From a virus: a stretch of 61,681 bases of DNA. Position numbers and translations under genes: made by a program. This document shows positions 5,607 to 12,321 of the stretch, piece by piece. Location of the stretch: positions 1 to 61,681 of IMG/VR virus record IMGVR_UViG_3300027833_000050; one strand, written 5' to 3'. The notes under the pieces were generated by a model. That model had not been told where the DNA came from. It did not search any database and saw nothing but the letters and a program-made list of their open reading frames with translations. Within the stretch, counting starts at the first letter, position 1, and every line of letters starts with the position of its first letter.

Positions 5607-5771
5607 TTATTCTTTTGATTTTAATTCTTCCATATATTCTACTAACATTTCAACATACAAATCTCTTTCGTATGGCAGAATGTTTTCAATATCAGCTATA
5701 CTGTATTTATGATGTTGAGCCAATGAGAACAATGTTTTATAGTAAATTCCCAGACTGGTATGACTCAACAT
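5607..5771 (-). CDS. Downstream partner of gp26 (tail assembly chaperone extension, gp51-position)
   Basis: ATG at 5771-5769 overlaps the gp26 stop (TAATG) and opens 54 codons containing YKTLFSLAQHHKYSIADIEN and LPYERDLYVEMLVEYMEE. The HHKYS...E..LP.ERD.Y pattern is, to my recognition, typical of the short second ORFs of tail assembly chaperone pairs in myoviruses. The ORF lies in the -1 frame relative to gp26 and is reached by the slippery heptamer at 5777-5783, so it may be made as a 288-residue gp26 fusion, by re-initiation at TAATG, or both. In T4 the corresponding place holds gene 51. Confidence 0.7.
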   Translation of the reverse strand: MLSHTSLGIYYKTLFSLAQHHKYSIADIENILPYERDLYVEMLVEYMEELKSKE

Positions 5772-6472
5772 TAGAGAAAAAAAGTTTCTGTTCCATCTAA
5801 TACAAGATTTTTCTCATTACCCTTACTATTGATGTATGTTGTCTCAAATCTTAGAGAAGGTATTGTTTCGAAAAAGCTTTTAAGTTCTTCTACCGTGCCG
5901 CCAGGAAAGGTATCAACAAAATCTCTTATTTCTTCTATGCTATATTCGCTTAAACTTGCGACTTCATCACCATTTACTACACAATCAATACACGATATCA
6001 TTACATCAAATGCAGTGTTTGTAGGATCTTCTTCATAATTCAAAAAGATGCCCACTTGATCCAGTGTAGGGTACTTCATCATCAAGCGCATATCGTCATT
6101 AACTTTTATTTCTTTGCTATGACTTTCGTCAGTATGCAATACAATTTCATCAATATCCATTTCTAGTTCAACATCTTCGCCAGTTTCTTCATCTTTGACA
6201 TTAAATGTGATTACATTATTGACCGACTTTGATCTAATCTGCATCATCAAATATTCTAACTCAAACATCGGAAGTTCATCTACATTTACATCTTCACAGC
6301 AGTTTGTTACTATCTGTCTCATGGATAATATTACTTGATTTGGCTCTTGAGCCTCTTGAGCCATTAGAAGAATCTTCTCTTCTTTAACTGTAAACGGTCT
6401 ATACTTTACAGTCTTACCAGTTGATAATAGCTTAGTCTCAAATAACGGAAGATCGATCTTCGGTAATCCCAT
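5771..6472 (-). CDS. 26: gp26-like baseplate hub / tail assembly chaperone
   Basis: The 233-residue product (T4 gp26: 208 aa) shows the family opening LPKIDLPLFETKLLSTGKTV, PFTVKEEKILLMAQE (near 27-41) and FELEYLMMQIRSKS, close to T4 VRPFLVREQKTLLIAQE and FDFEYLFVKIRAKS. The central hub of the baseplate is built with its help. The cysteines of the T4 middle region are mostly missing. SD AGGAGAAG is 5 nt before ATG. The C-terminal codons ACT TTT TTT CTC TAA carry a slippery heptamer leading into the next ORF. Confidence 0.88.
   Translation of the reverse strand: MGLPKIDLPLFETKLLSTGKTVKYRPFTVKEEKILLMAQEAQEPNQVILSMRQIVTNCCEDVNVDELPMFELEYLMMQIRSKSVNNVITFNVKDEETGEDVELEMDIDEIVLHTDESHSKEIKVNDDMRLMMKYPTLDQVGIFLNYEEDPTNTAFDVMISCIDCVVNGDEVASLSEYSIEEIRDFVDTFPGGTVEELKSFFETIPSLRFETTYINSKGNEKNLVLDGTETFFL
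5777..5783 (-). promoter_or_regulatory. Slippery heptamer for -1 frameshifting at the gp26 end
   Basis: On the minus strand seven T residues read T TTT TTT in the gp26 frame (last base of ACT, then two Phe codons). Slipping back one base gives TCT CTA ATG TTG AGT, exactly the frame of the downstream 54-codon ORF. This is the arrangement of lambda G/GT and many tailed-phage tape-measure chaperones. Frameshifting itself is inferred. Confidence 0.7.
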
Positions 6473-6505
6473 TGCACTTCTCCTATAATATAGAAATTAT
6501 TTAAA

Positions 6506-7267
6506 TTATTTAAACGAATTATAAATTGTATTAACATTAATCAAATTATTGATTGCGTCTTGAACTCCTTGAGGCTTACTAATAGACTCTAATGCATTCA
6601 CTGTGTTATTTATTGAAGAGAACCATCTCAACAATCTACCCGTATTAGATCCTGGTAAATCAGATTGAACTCTACCAGCCTCAGAACCAGTTACTTTAAG
6701 TTGATCATATGTAAATCCAATAGGTAATGTTAACACTTCTGCCGCATTTTCCCAAGCGACAGCGACATTTCCAACATTAACTGGATATAAGCCAGAGAAC
6801 TCATAAACATATTCAACCTTTCTACTGTTTTGAGAGAATACTGCTACTTGCATAGTAGTGGCATATTCGTCTTTATATCCCATCTCAAAAGGCATTGCAT
6901 TATCTACTGAGCCGTAATTACCACCGCTTCTATCATAGTTAATGATTGCTTGTGTCCATCTATGAAATAGCTTCATCACTCCAAAGTTTGAGTCTACCAT
7001 AAATGATGTAGGCATAACAGGAAAACTCATTGTCTGGGGTCTTCGAGTGATGGGTCCAAAGCCCTGCTGTTGAACATCTGCTGTAGTAACATCAAACTCT
7101 GGTAACTGTACAGATTTACAGAAAAATTCTAGGTCCTTACTGATAGGAATACTTCCTAGTTCATTCTGTAATGCCCTAGGCATCTGTATTCTAGCAAAGA
7201 ATAGATTACTCTTAGCCACCCCATGCTCATGCAGTTTTGAATTAAAGTCTGCTATATTGAACGACAT
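6506..7267 (-). CDS. 54: gp54 baseplate tail-tube initiator
   Basis: The 253-residue protein opens MSFNIADFNSKLHEHGVAKS with NLFFARI, matching the T4 gp54 start (SLEEFNNQ...RNNMFSCVF), and has a tail-tube-type core (YEFSGLYPVNVGNVAVAW, about 156-173) and a hydrophobic C-terminal tail (VQDAINNLINVNTIYNS). gp54 (T4: 320 aa) sits on the hub with gp48 and starts tube polymerisation by gp19, to which it is related in fold. It abuts the preceding 197-residue protein (0 nt gap) in the minus-strand hub operon. Confidence 0.75.
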   Translation of the reverse strand: MSFNIADFNSKLHEHGVAKSNLFFARIQMPRALQNELGSIPISKDLEFFCKSVQLPEFDVTTADVQQQGFGPITRRPQTMSFPVMPTSFMVDSNFGVMKLFHRWTQAIINYDRSGGNYGSVDNAMPFEMGYKDEYATTMQVAVFSQNSRKVEYVYEFSGLYPVNVGNVAVAWENAAEVLTLPIGFTYDQLKVTGSEAGRVQSDLPGSNTGRLLRWFSSINNTVNALESISKPQGVQDAINNLINVNTIYNSFK

Positions 7268-7861
7268 CTATATCTTCCCTCTGGATTCTGACCAAACCTT
7301 TGTTTTCGATGCACCAACAAATCTCTCTGTCGGTAAGAATAGTGCTATATCCCATTCTGAAGGATATACATACATAAATTTACTTGTTACCTGTGATGTC
7401 AAATATCTCTTAACACAGGGTCTGAACTCTTTAAACTTAGCCGCTTTATCTAGTATCTTGTAACTAATTTTTATCTTAGTTGTCTCATCATATGCAGTAT
7501 TATTTGCTGTCTCATATAAAGCGTCCATCAACTTAGCACGAAGAGGTAGAGGCAAATAGTGCATATTCAGTCCGTAGAAGCCACCCTTAACTGTCTTATA
7601 TGGGAATATTAGAGGTAGTCTATCATAGTACGGCAATGTTGCTTTATGCTTTGCCGAGTACTCATACATATACATACCGCCTAGAATAGGTCGAGATGAC
7701 ATTCTTTCTCTATCACCTTTCTTACCAAAGAAATCATTCTCTTTGACATTCTTATACTCTTTAGCCTGACTACGATACCAATCACGAGCAGTAGCCGTCT
7801 TCGCAGGTATTTTACCCTGTCTGACCCCTTTGGTCAATAACTCATCAAATAGTACTGCCAT
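7268..7861 (-). CDS. Conserved phage structural protein, function unknown
   Basis: This 197-residue protein contains a well-conserved pattern known to me from many large phages: MYMYEYSAKHKATLPYYDRL (residues 62-81), PLIFPYKTVKGGFYGLNMHY (82-101) and a basic C-terminal part with RPCVKRYL and ERFVGASKTKVW. The N-terminus (residues 1-50) is basic. It is placed between the SNase-like protein and gp54. The conserved aromatic core and its place among hub genes suggest a virion or baseplate component, but I cannot give a T4 gene number with confidence. Confidence 0.65.
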   Translation of the reverse strand: MAVLFDELLTKGVRQGKIPAKTATARDWYRSQAKEYKNVKENDFFGKKGDRERMSSRPILGGMYMYEYSAKHKATLPYYDRLPLIFPYKTVKGGFYGLNMHYLPLPLRAKLMDALYETANNTAYDETTKIKISYKILDKAAKFKEFRPCVKRYLTSQVTSKFMYVYPSEWDIALFLPTERFVGASKTKVWSESRGKI

Positions 7862-7891
7862 TACGGACCTCTTTTTTGCTGGCTTTAGCCA

Positions 7892-8335
7892 TTATAGTGT
7901 TACGATACCTTCAGCGATTAATCGGTCTCTATTCGCTAAATGTTGTGCATCAACTTCATCTTTTGACCCACCAAAATATGGTACAGCATGACCCTCTTCT
8001 ACTAATATCTGAGTAGCTGGTCGCCATGCGTCAGTTGTAGCACAATATACATCAAAGTCTCCGAGTACACGACCGAACTTGCCACGCATATCTTCGCCTT
8101 TCTTGCTGATCTGTGTCTTCAATACTGGGTTCTTACCGAGTAGAGACTTCAATCGTGCTTTAGCGGCTAGACCAAACTTCTTCTCAACTTTATCACGAGT
8201 TCTTGATTCTGGAGTATCAATACCCATAATGCGTACACGCTCATTATATAACCATATACCAAAACCTAGATCGATATCCACATCTACTGTATCACCGTCA
8301 ACTATCTTTACCACTTTTGTTTTATATTCGTACAT
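7892..8335 (-). CDS. Staphylococcal nuclease-like (SNase) protein
   Basis: The 147-residue protein is one SNase domain: VKIVDGDTVDVDIDLG (residues 9-24) with the calcium-ligand aspartates, RVRIMGIDTPESR (33-45), the AAKARLKSLLG helix, KFGRVLGDF (86-94, Arg and catalytic-region Asp/Glu-type residues) and AVPYFGG. SNase enzymes cut single- and double-stranded nucleic acids with Ca2+. Homologues occur in T4-like cyanophages. It lacks a signal peptide, so it acts in the infected cell or virion. A minus-strand TATAAATA lies 27 nt upstream and the gene sits between gp4 and the conserved structural protein. Role could be host DNA breakdown or DNA processing in packaging; undecided. Confidence 0.88.
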   Translation of the reverse strand: MYEYKTKVVKIVDGDTVDVDIDLGFGIWLYNERVRIMGIDTPESRTRDKVEKKFGLAAKARLKSLLGKNPVLKTQISKKGEDMRGKFGRVLGDFDVYCATTDAWRPATQILVEEGHAVPYFGGSKDEVDAQHLANRDRLIAEGIVTL

Positions 8336-8361
8336 TATTTAAATTCCTTGTGTTTATAGAC

Positions 8362-8369
8362 TATTTATA
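8362..8369 (-). promoter_or_regulatory. T4-type late promoter for the SNase gene
   Basis: TATTTATA on the plus strand reads TATAAATA on the minus strand, the T4/cyanophage late -10 element, 27 nt before the start codon at 8335. No -35 element is expected because gp33/gp55 and the clamp replace it. Confidence 0.6.
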
Positions 8370-8378
8370 CGTTAGATA

Positions 8379-8831
8379 TTATTTTATTCCTAACTCTCGT
8401 TCTGTTATGATAGAGAACTTCCAACCTCGATCTTTGCAATATTCTTCAGCCGCATTCCATTTAGCTGAGTTCGTGCCCCAAGTCTTCACTTCATTTATAT
8501 ATCTCTTAGTGGGCTTGTTACGCTTAGTGTTCTGTACCTTAGGTGGCTGAGTCTGCGCCCATGGCTTTACTTCAATTAATATCTTTTCTTTTTTGCCATG
8601 AAATACTTTCTCGACATAGAAGTCTGGAAAATATCTATGCATCTTTCCGTCAATTGGTGAGCGATACGGCACAATTATTTCCTCACTATTCCATCGAGTG
8701 ACATGAGGATGCTTATCCAAATATCTCATTAAGCGAAGCTCCCATCCACTTCTATAAATAATATTAGAAGAATCTCCTTTATACTTTTGAGGGTTATCTG
8801 GTTTAAATCTCCCTTGATAAAACTTTGCCAC
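8379..8831 (-). CDS. 4: gp4 head completion protein
   Basis: The 150-residue product equals T4 gp4 in length (150 aa) and pattern: YQGRFKP...KYKGD..NIIYRSGWELRLMRYLDK (residues 5-40), W-x-SEEIIVPYRSPIDGKMHRY, FPDFYVE, ILIEVKPWAQTQPP (about 80-93), and WNAAEEYCKDRGWKFSIITE near the end. The E...PD....E.K arrangement is a PD-(D/E)XK-type nuclease core. In T4, gp4 helps finish packaged heads before tail joining. It is the first gene of the minus-strand unit and is served by the late promoter at 8875-8882. Confidence 0.9.
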   Translation of the reverse strand: MAKFYQGRFKPDNPQKYKGDSSNIIYRSGWELRLMRYLDKHPHVTRWNSEEIIVPYRSPIDGKMHRYFPDFYVEKVFHGKKEKILIEVKPWAQTQPPKVQNTKRNKPTKRYINEVKTWGTNSAKWNAAEEYCKDRGWKFSIITERELGIK

Positions 8832-8846
8832 AATATCTCCAATACA

Positions 8847-8854
8847 TATAAATA
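8847..8854 (+). promoter_or_regulatory. Late promoter for gp48 (crossed divergent pair)
   Basis: TATAAATA, 45 nt before the gp48 start at 8900. It lies inside the leader of the divergent gp4 gene, so the two late promoters of this 68-nt gap face past each other. Confidence 0.6.
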
Positions 8855-8874
8855 ATTACCATAGACTAACTTAT

Positions 8875-8882
8875 TATTTATA
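8875..8882 (-). promoter_or_regulatory. Late promoter for gp4 (crossed divergent pair)
   Basis: TATTTATA on the plus strand gives TATAAATA on the minus strand, 43 nt before the gp4 start at 8831. It is downstream of the plus-strand element at 8847-8854, so transcripts from the two elements overlap by about 20-40 nt at their 5' ends. Confidence 0.6.
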
Positions 8883-8899
8883 TAAAGGTCCAGAGAAAA

Positions 8900-10129
8900 A
8901 TGACTCAACTACTTAAAACAAGTCCACTAGAAGCGATGGCCAGAAGAAAGGTCGAGCAAAAAGGTCCTTCAGCAGTAATGACTTTTCCTAAGAATATAGG
9001 TGCTCACGGCACTCTTATGCGATTCTTTAAATATTCTTATGGTGGCTCTAAAGGTTCTGAAGAGACTCGTCTAGCAGAAATAATGTTACCGCTGCCAAAA
9101 ACGATTCAGGATAACTTTAAGATTAATGTTGGGGGTGACGAACTTGGACTGTTGGGATCTGCAGGCGCTCAAGTAGCAGGTGACCCTAAAGCATTAGGGG
9201 AAATGGTATCAAATCTATCTGGACAATTAAAAAAGGTTGCTGGAGATGCAGGCAATGTGATCGCTGGCGCAATCAGTGGTAAAGTAGATGGCGATCAAGT
9301 AGGAATGGCAGTTAAATCAACTCTGGAGACAACGGGGTATATTGCAAAAGCTGGTCTGGCTAAAGTAGCTCCTGATATCGCAAACGGTATTGGAGCAGGG
9401 ACAGGTACAGCGGTAAATCCTTTTGCTACTCTTGTATTTAAAGGTGTTGATCTCAAAGTACATTCACTAGAGTGGTTATTATCACCAGAAAGTGAAGAAG
9501 AATCAAGAGAATTAAAGAAAATTATTCGTACTCTTCAACGCATGGTACTTCCCGAAACATCAAGTCCTATAGGTGGTAATGAAACTGGAGTATCAGCAGT
9601 AGATCGTGGTATATTAAGATATCCTGCGATGTGTAATATATATTTAATGGGTGTAGATCAGTCATATTACTTTAGATTTAAGACTTCTATGATCTCACAA
9701 TTAGGAGTAGATTATACACCAAACGGAATTGCAATACAAAAAGGTGGTAAACCTTCTGCGATTCGTATTACAATGACATTAAATGAAGCATATATTCACA
9801 CAGCAGAAGATAATCAACCATCTGAATTGATTGAAGAAGCAATTGCTGAAAGAATTGATGACCGCATTAGCGATAGACTTTCTTCAGATGACGGAGAATC
9901 TCCTACATATGATTCAAATGTGGTAAGAACCGATGACGGCAGTATCGTGGCACAGAATAATGCAGTTTCATCTGATGAGGTTACTATAACAAAGTCTTTA
10001 CCAGGCGGTGAAACTGATACAAAAGTAATGACAAAGGCGCAATTAAAGGCTCAGGGCTTTAATGATGCTCAAATTGCTGGCACTGTAGCAACAGGCATTG
10101 ATGGCGTAACATTCACACCAGGAACATAA
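8900..10129 (+). CDS. 48: gp48 baseplate tail-tube cap protein
   Basis: The 409-residue protein (T4: 364 aa) has the gp48 C-terminal half well preserved: NPFATLVFKGVDLKVHSLEW (about 173-192), LSPESEEESRELKKIIRTL, YPAMCNIYLMGVDQSYYFRF (near 244-263) and YTPNGIAIQKGGKPSAIRITM. The N-terminal half is an Ala/Gly-rich stretch. gp48 sits with gp54 on top of the hub and seeds the tail tube. It starts the rightward late unit and is followed after 2 nt by gp53. The last 90 residues are Asp/Ser/Thr-rich and absent from T4. Confidence 0.82.
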   Translation: MTQLLKTSPLEAMARRKVEQKGPSAVMTFPKNIGAHGTLMRFFKYSYGGSKGSEETRLAEIMLPLPKTIQDNFKINVGGDELGLLGSAGAQVAGDPKALGEMVSNLSGQLKKVAGDAGNVIAGAISGKVDGDQVGMAVKSTLETTGYIAKAGLAKVAPDIANGIGAGTGTAVNPFATLVFKGVDLKVHSLEWLLSPESEEESRELKKIIRTLQRMVLPETSSPIGGNETGVSAVDRGILRYPAMCNIYLMGVDQSYYFRFKTSMISQLGVDYTPNGIAIQKGGKPSAIRITMTLNEAYIHTAEDNQPSELIEEAIAERIDDRISDRLSSDDGESPTYDSNVVRTDDGSIVAQNNAVSSDEVTITKSLPGGETDTKVMTKAQLKAQGFNDAQIAGTVATGIDGVTFTPGT

Positions 10130-10131
10130 TT

Positions 10132-10920
10132 ATGTATTTTTCTCAGTTTCCAACAACAAAATTTAAAGATGTTACTCTATTAGACATCACTCGTAAGGTT
10201 CAACTCGATAAATTAGTTGAATCAAATGCCCTTGCGTATATGAATTATACGGTCCAAGAGGGAGAAAAGCCTGAAGATGTTGCGTTTTATTATTATGATG
10301 ATCCATCTTATGCTTGGTTAGTACTATCTTCAAATAATATTGTTGACCCATACACACATTGGCCAAAAGATGAAGCATCATTTCAAGAATATTTAAAGGT
10401 TCAGTACGCTGATCAAGCAGGTACAACAGGTGATGCGGTAATAGAATGGACAAAGAATGCCACAATAGGCGCTAATATTGTTGAATATCAGAGCAGATTA
10501 GATCCTAATATTAAGATAAATCGATCATCATATATTAATTTATTCTCTAATGCTGGATTCGAAGTCGATAAAGTGAAACAAGGTGAGGCATATCAGATTG
10601 TAAATACTGGTGGATATCCCGAGAACACAACAATATGGTCTCAATTAACAGGTTATAGCACCGCAGGTGAATTAAATAGTGTGGTACAAGTAGGCAATAC
10701 ATTTCAAGCGGGAGTTGACGGTGATACAATTCAAGGCACACAAGGCTCAGATATTAGATTATCAACAGGAAATAACGAAGCTGTCGCAGAATTTTATCCA
10801 GTTCGTATATATGATTATGAAGTACAATTAAATGAGCAACGAAGAGAGATACAGCTTGTGAATAAATCATTGCTACCGTCAATACAAAATCAATTAAAAA
10901 GAGTATTAAATGACTCGTAA
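10132..10920 (+). CDS. 53: gp53 baseplate wedge protein
   Basis: The 262-residue product (T4: 196 aa) opens MYFSQFPTTKFKDVTLLDIT and carries PEDVAFYYYDDPSYAWLVLS (residues 45-64), followed by NNIVDPYTHWPKDEASFQEY, corresponding to T4 ANAIYGNPQLYWVLLMCNDNYDPYYGW. The C-terminal part ends with YEVQLNEQRREIQLVNKSLL. gp53 locks the wedges to the hub. An internal segment of about 70 residues (115-185) has no T4 counterpart. The stop overlaps the next start by 11 nt. Confidence 0.85.
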   Translation: MYFSQFPTTKFKDVTLLDITRKVQLDKLVESNALAYMNYTVQEGEKPEDVAFYYYDDPSYAWLVLSSNNIVDPYTHWPKDEASFQEYLKVQYADQAGTTGDAVIEWTKNATIGANIVEYQSRLDPNIKINRSSYINLFSNAGFEVDKVKQGEAYQIVNTGGYPENTTIWSQLTGYSTAGELNSVVQVGNTFQAGVDGDTIQGTQGSDIRLSTGNNEAVAEFYPVRIYDYEVQLNEQRREIQLVNKSLLPSIQNQLKRVLNDS

Positions 10921-12244
10921 ACAATCACAAGCAGGATTTTACACACTTCGCTCGATGAAGATTAGGCCCCTGCTTCCGAGCCAGAGAAAGGGCGAGGGAA
11001 GCGCCGACCATGTAGATATAACAAAGGTCGTAACAGACTGGAGCTTACAAGAAAGCATTGATAGCCCATTTATATCAGGTTCAGCAATCATTCAAGAGAG
11101 TGATGATCTTCTTAGTAAGGTACCTTTAATAGGTGAAGAAGAAATAGAGATAACTTATCAAGATTTCTATGGAGATATACAAACCCATATCATGTTTATC
11201 TACTCTATAGAAGATATAAAGCCACTATCAAGCATCAATGATCGCATGGTAAAGTATACCGTAAGATTCTGTACAAAACAAAAGCTATTAACAGATACAA
11301 AAGAGATAAGCAGATCCTTTAGTAAGCAGAAGATAAGCGATATAGCATCTATTCTCTATGAAGAATACTTTAAACCACATACAGATAAAGAGATAGAGAT
11401 AGAAGAAACAGATGGAGAACAAGTCGTAGTCGTTCCATGTCTATACCCTGATGCCGCAATGCAATTTTTATCTAGAAGAGCCTATAGTAGTAATAATAAA
11501 ACATCTTTATATAGATTCTTTGAGACAAGAGAGAAGTATTATTTCTGCACGAGTGAGTACCTGACCAATAAATACAGTGGTTTTGAGGGTCTGGATGAAG
11601 AATCCAGGAATCGCTTATTTTTTATATACAACACTGTAGATGATAACACAGGAACAGGCCAGACCATAGCACAACAGAGCGTGAACACAGTGAACTACGG
11701 TACCAAGGTCGATACAATGAACGATATGAAGCTTGGTGGATACCGCAGGACCGTGAACGAACTTGACATCAACTATAGGTCCAGAATCAAAAGGACCTAT
11801 GATTACTCTGATGAATACAAAGACTATAAGGCACCAGAGGACTTAAAGCTAACTCACTCGCAAGAGTTCCTTGATTCCTTTATGGCAGATGAGAATTCGC
11901 CTACTACTACACTGGTTACAGACTTTCCTCAGATAGGTATGGGGAAGGGCAAGAACAATATGCTGAAGCCGTATCAACACTTCTATGAGAACTATACTAC
12001 TAAGCCTATAGTGGACTACCATATGAATAGGAATGCGTTTGATATAGAGATAAATGGTAGAGAGAAGTTATATGCGGGAATGATTATTAACCTAGAACTG
12101 ATTAAATTTAGTAATACTCTAGCAGGTACCAGAGAGATTGATACTGAGAGAAGTGGTAAGTATCTTATCATGAATGTGGGATCTAACTTTAGTGGTGATG
12201 AGTTTAAACAGACTCTACGAATTACCAAGGGTGGCTTATCATGA
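10910..12244 (+). CDS. 27: Baseplate hub protein, gp27-like
   Basis: The 444-residue protein (T4 gp27: 391 aa) begins with an SD-fold-like region (KVVTDWSLQESIDSPFISGS near 40-59, then IGEEEIEITYQDFYGDIQTH), which resembles the N-terminal barrel of gp27/gpD/VgrG-type hubs, and ends with INGREKLYAGMIINLELIKF and SGKYLIMNVGSNFSG, as in hub proteins. Position directly upstream of the gp5-like spike fits: gp27 trimer carries gp5. Overlaps gp53 by 11 nt and the following microprotein by ATGA. The number gp27 is assigned by fold pattern and context, not by clear identity. Confidence 0.68.
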   Translation: MTRKQSQAGFYTLRSMKIRPLLPSQRKGEGSADHVDITKVVTDWSLQESIDSPFISGSAIIQESDDLLSKVPLIGEEEIEITYQDFYGDIQTHIMFIYSIEDIKPLSSINDRMVKYTVRFCTKQKLLTDTKEISRSFSKQKISDIASILYEEYFKPHTDKEIEIEETDGEQVVVVPCLYPDAAMQFLSRRAYSSNNKTSLYRFFETREKYYFCTSEYLTNKYSGFEGLDEESRNRLFFIYNTVDDNTGTGQTIAQQSVNTVNYGTKVDTMNDMKLGGYRRTVNELDINYRSRIKRTYDYSDEYKDYKAPEDLKLTHSQEFLDSFMADENSPTTTLVTDFPQIGMGKGKNNMLKPYQHFYENYTTKPIVDYHMNRNAFDIEINGREKLYAGMIINLELIKFSNTLAGTREIDTERSGKYLIMNVGSNFSGDEFKQTLRITKGGLS

Positions 12245-12321
12245 GTGGTGATGCAGTAGCCATTTTGTTAGTAATATCAATCACTTACACACTGTATTTG
12301 AAATATAAGGATTCAGAATGA
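12241..12321 (+). CDS. 26-residue single-span membrane microprotein
   Basis: ATG at 12241 overlaps the hub stop (ATGA) and its own TGA (12319-12321) overlaps the start of the gp5-like gene (ATGA at 12318). The product, MSGDAVAILLVISITYTLYL plus KYKDSE, is one hydrophobic span (5-20) with a charged end. The two-sided ATGA coupling between hub and spike genes is the main argument that it is real. Function unknown. Confidence 0.55.
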   Translation: MSGDAVAILLVISITYTLYLKYKDSE

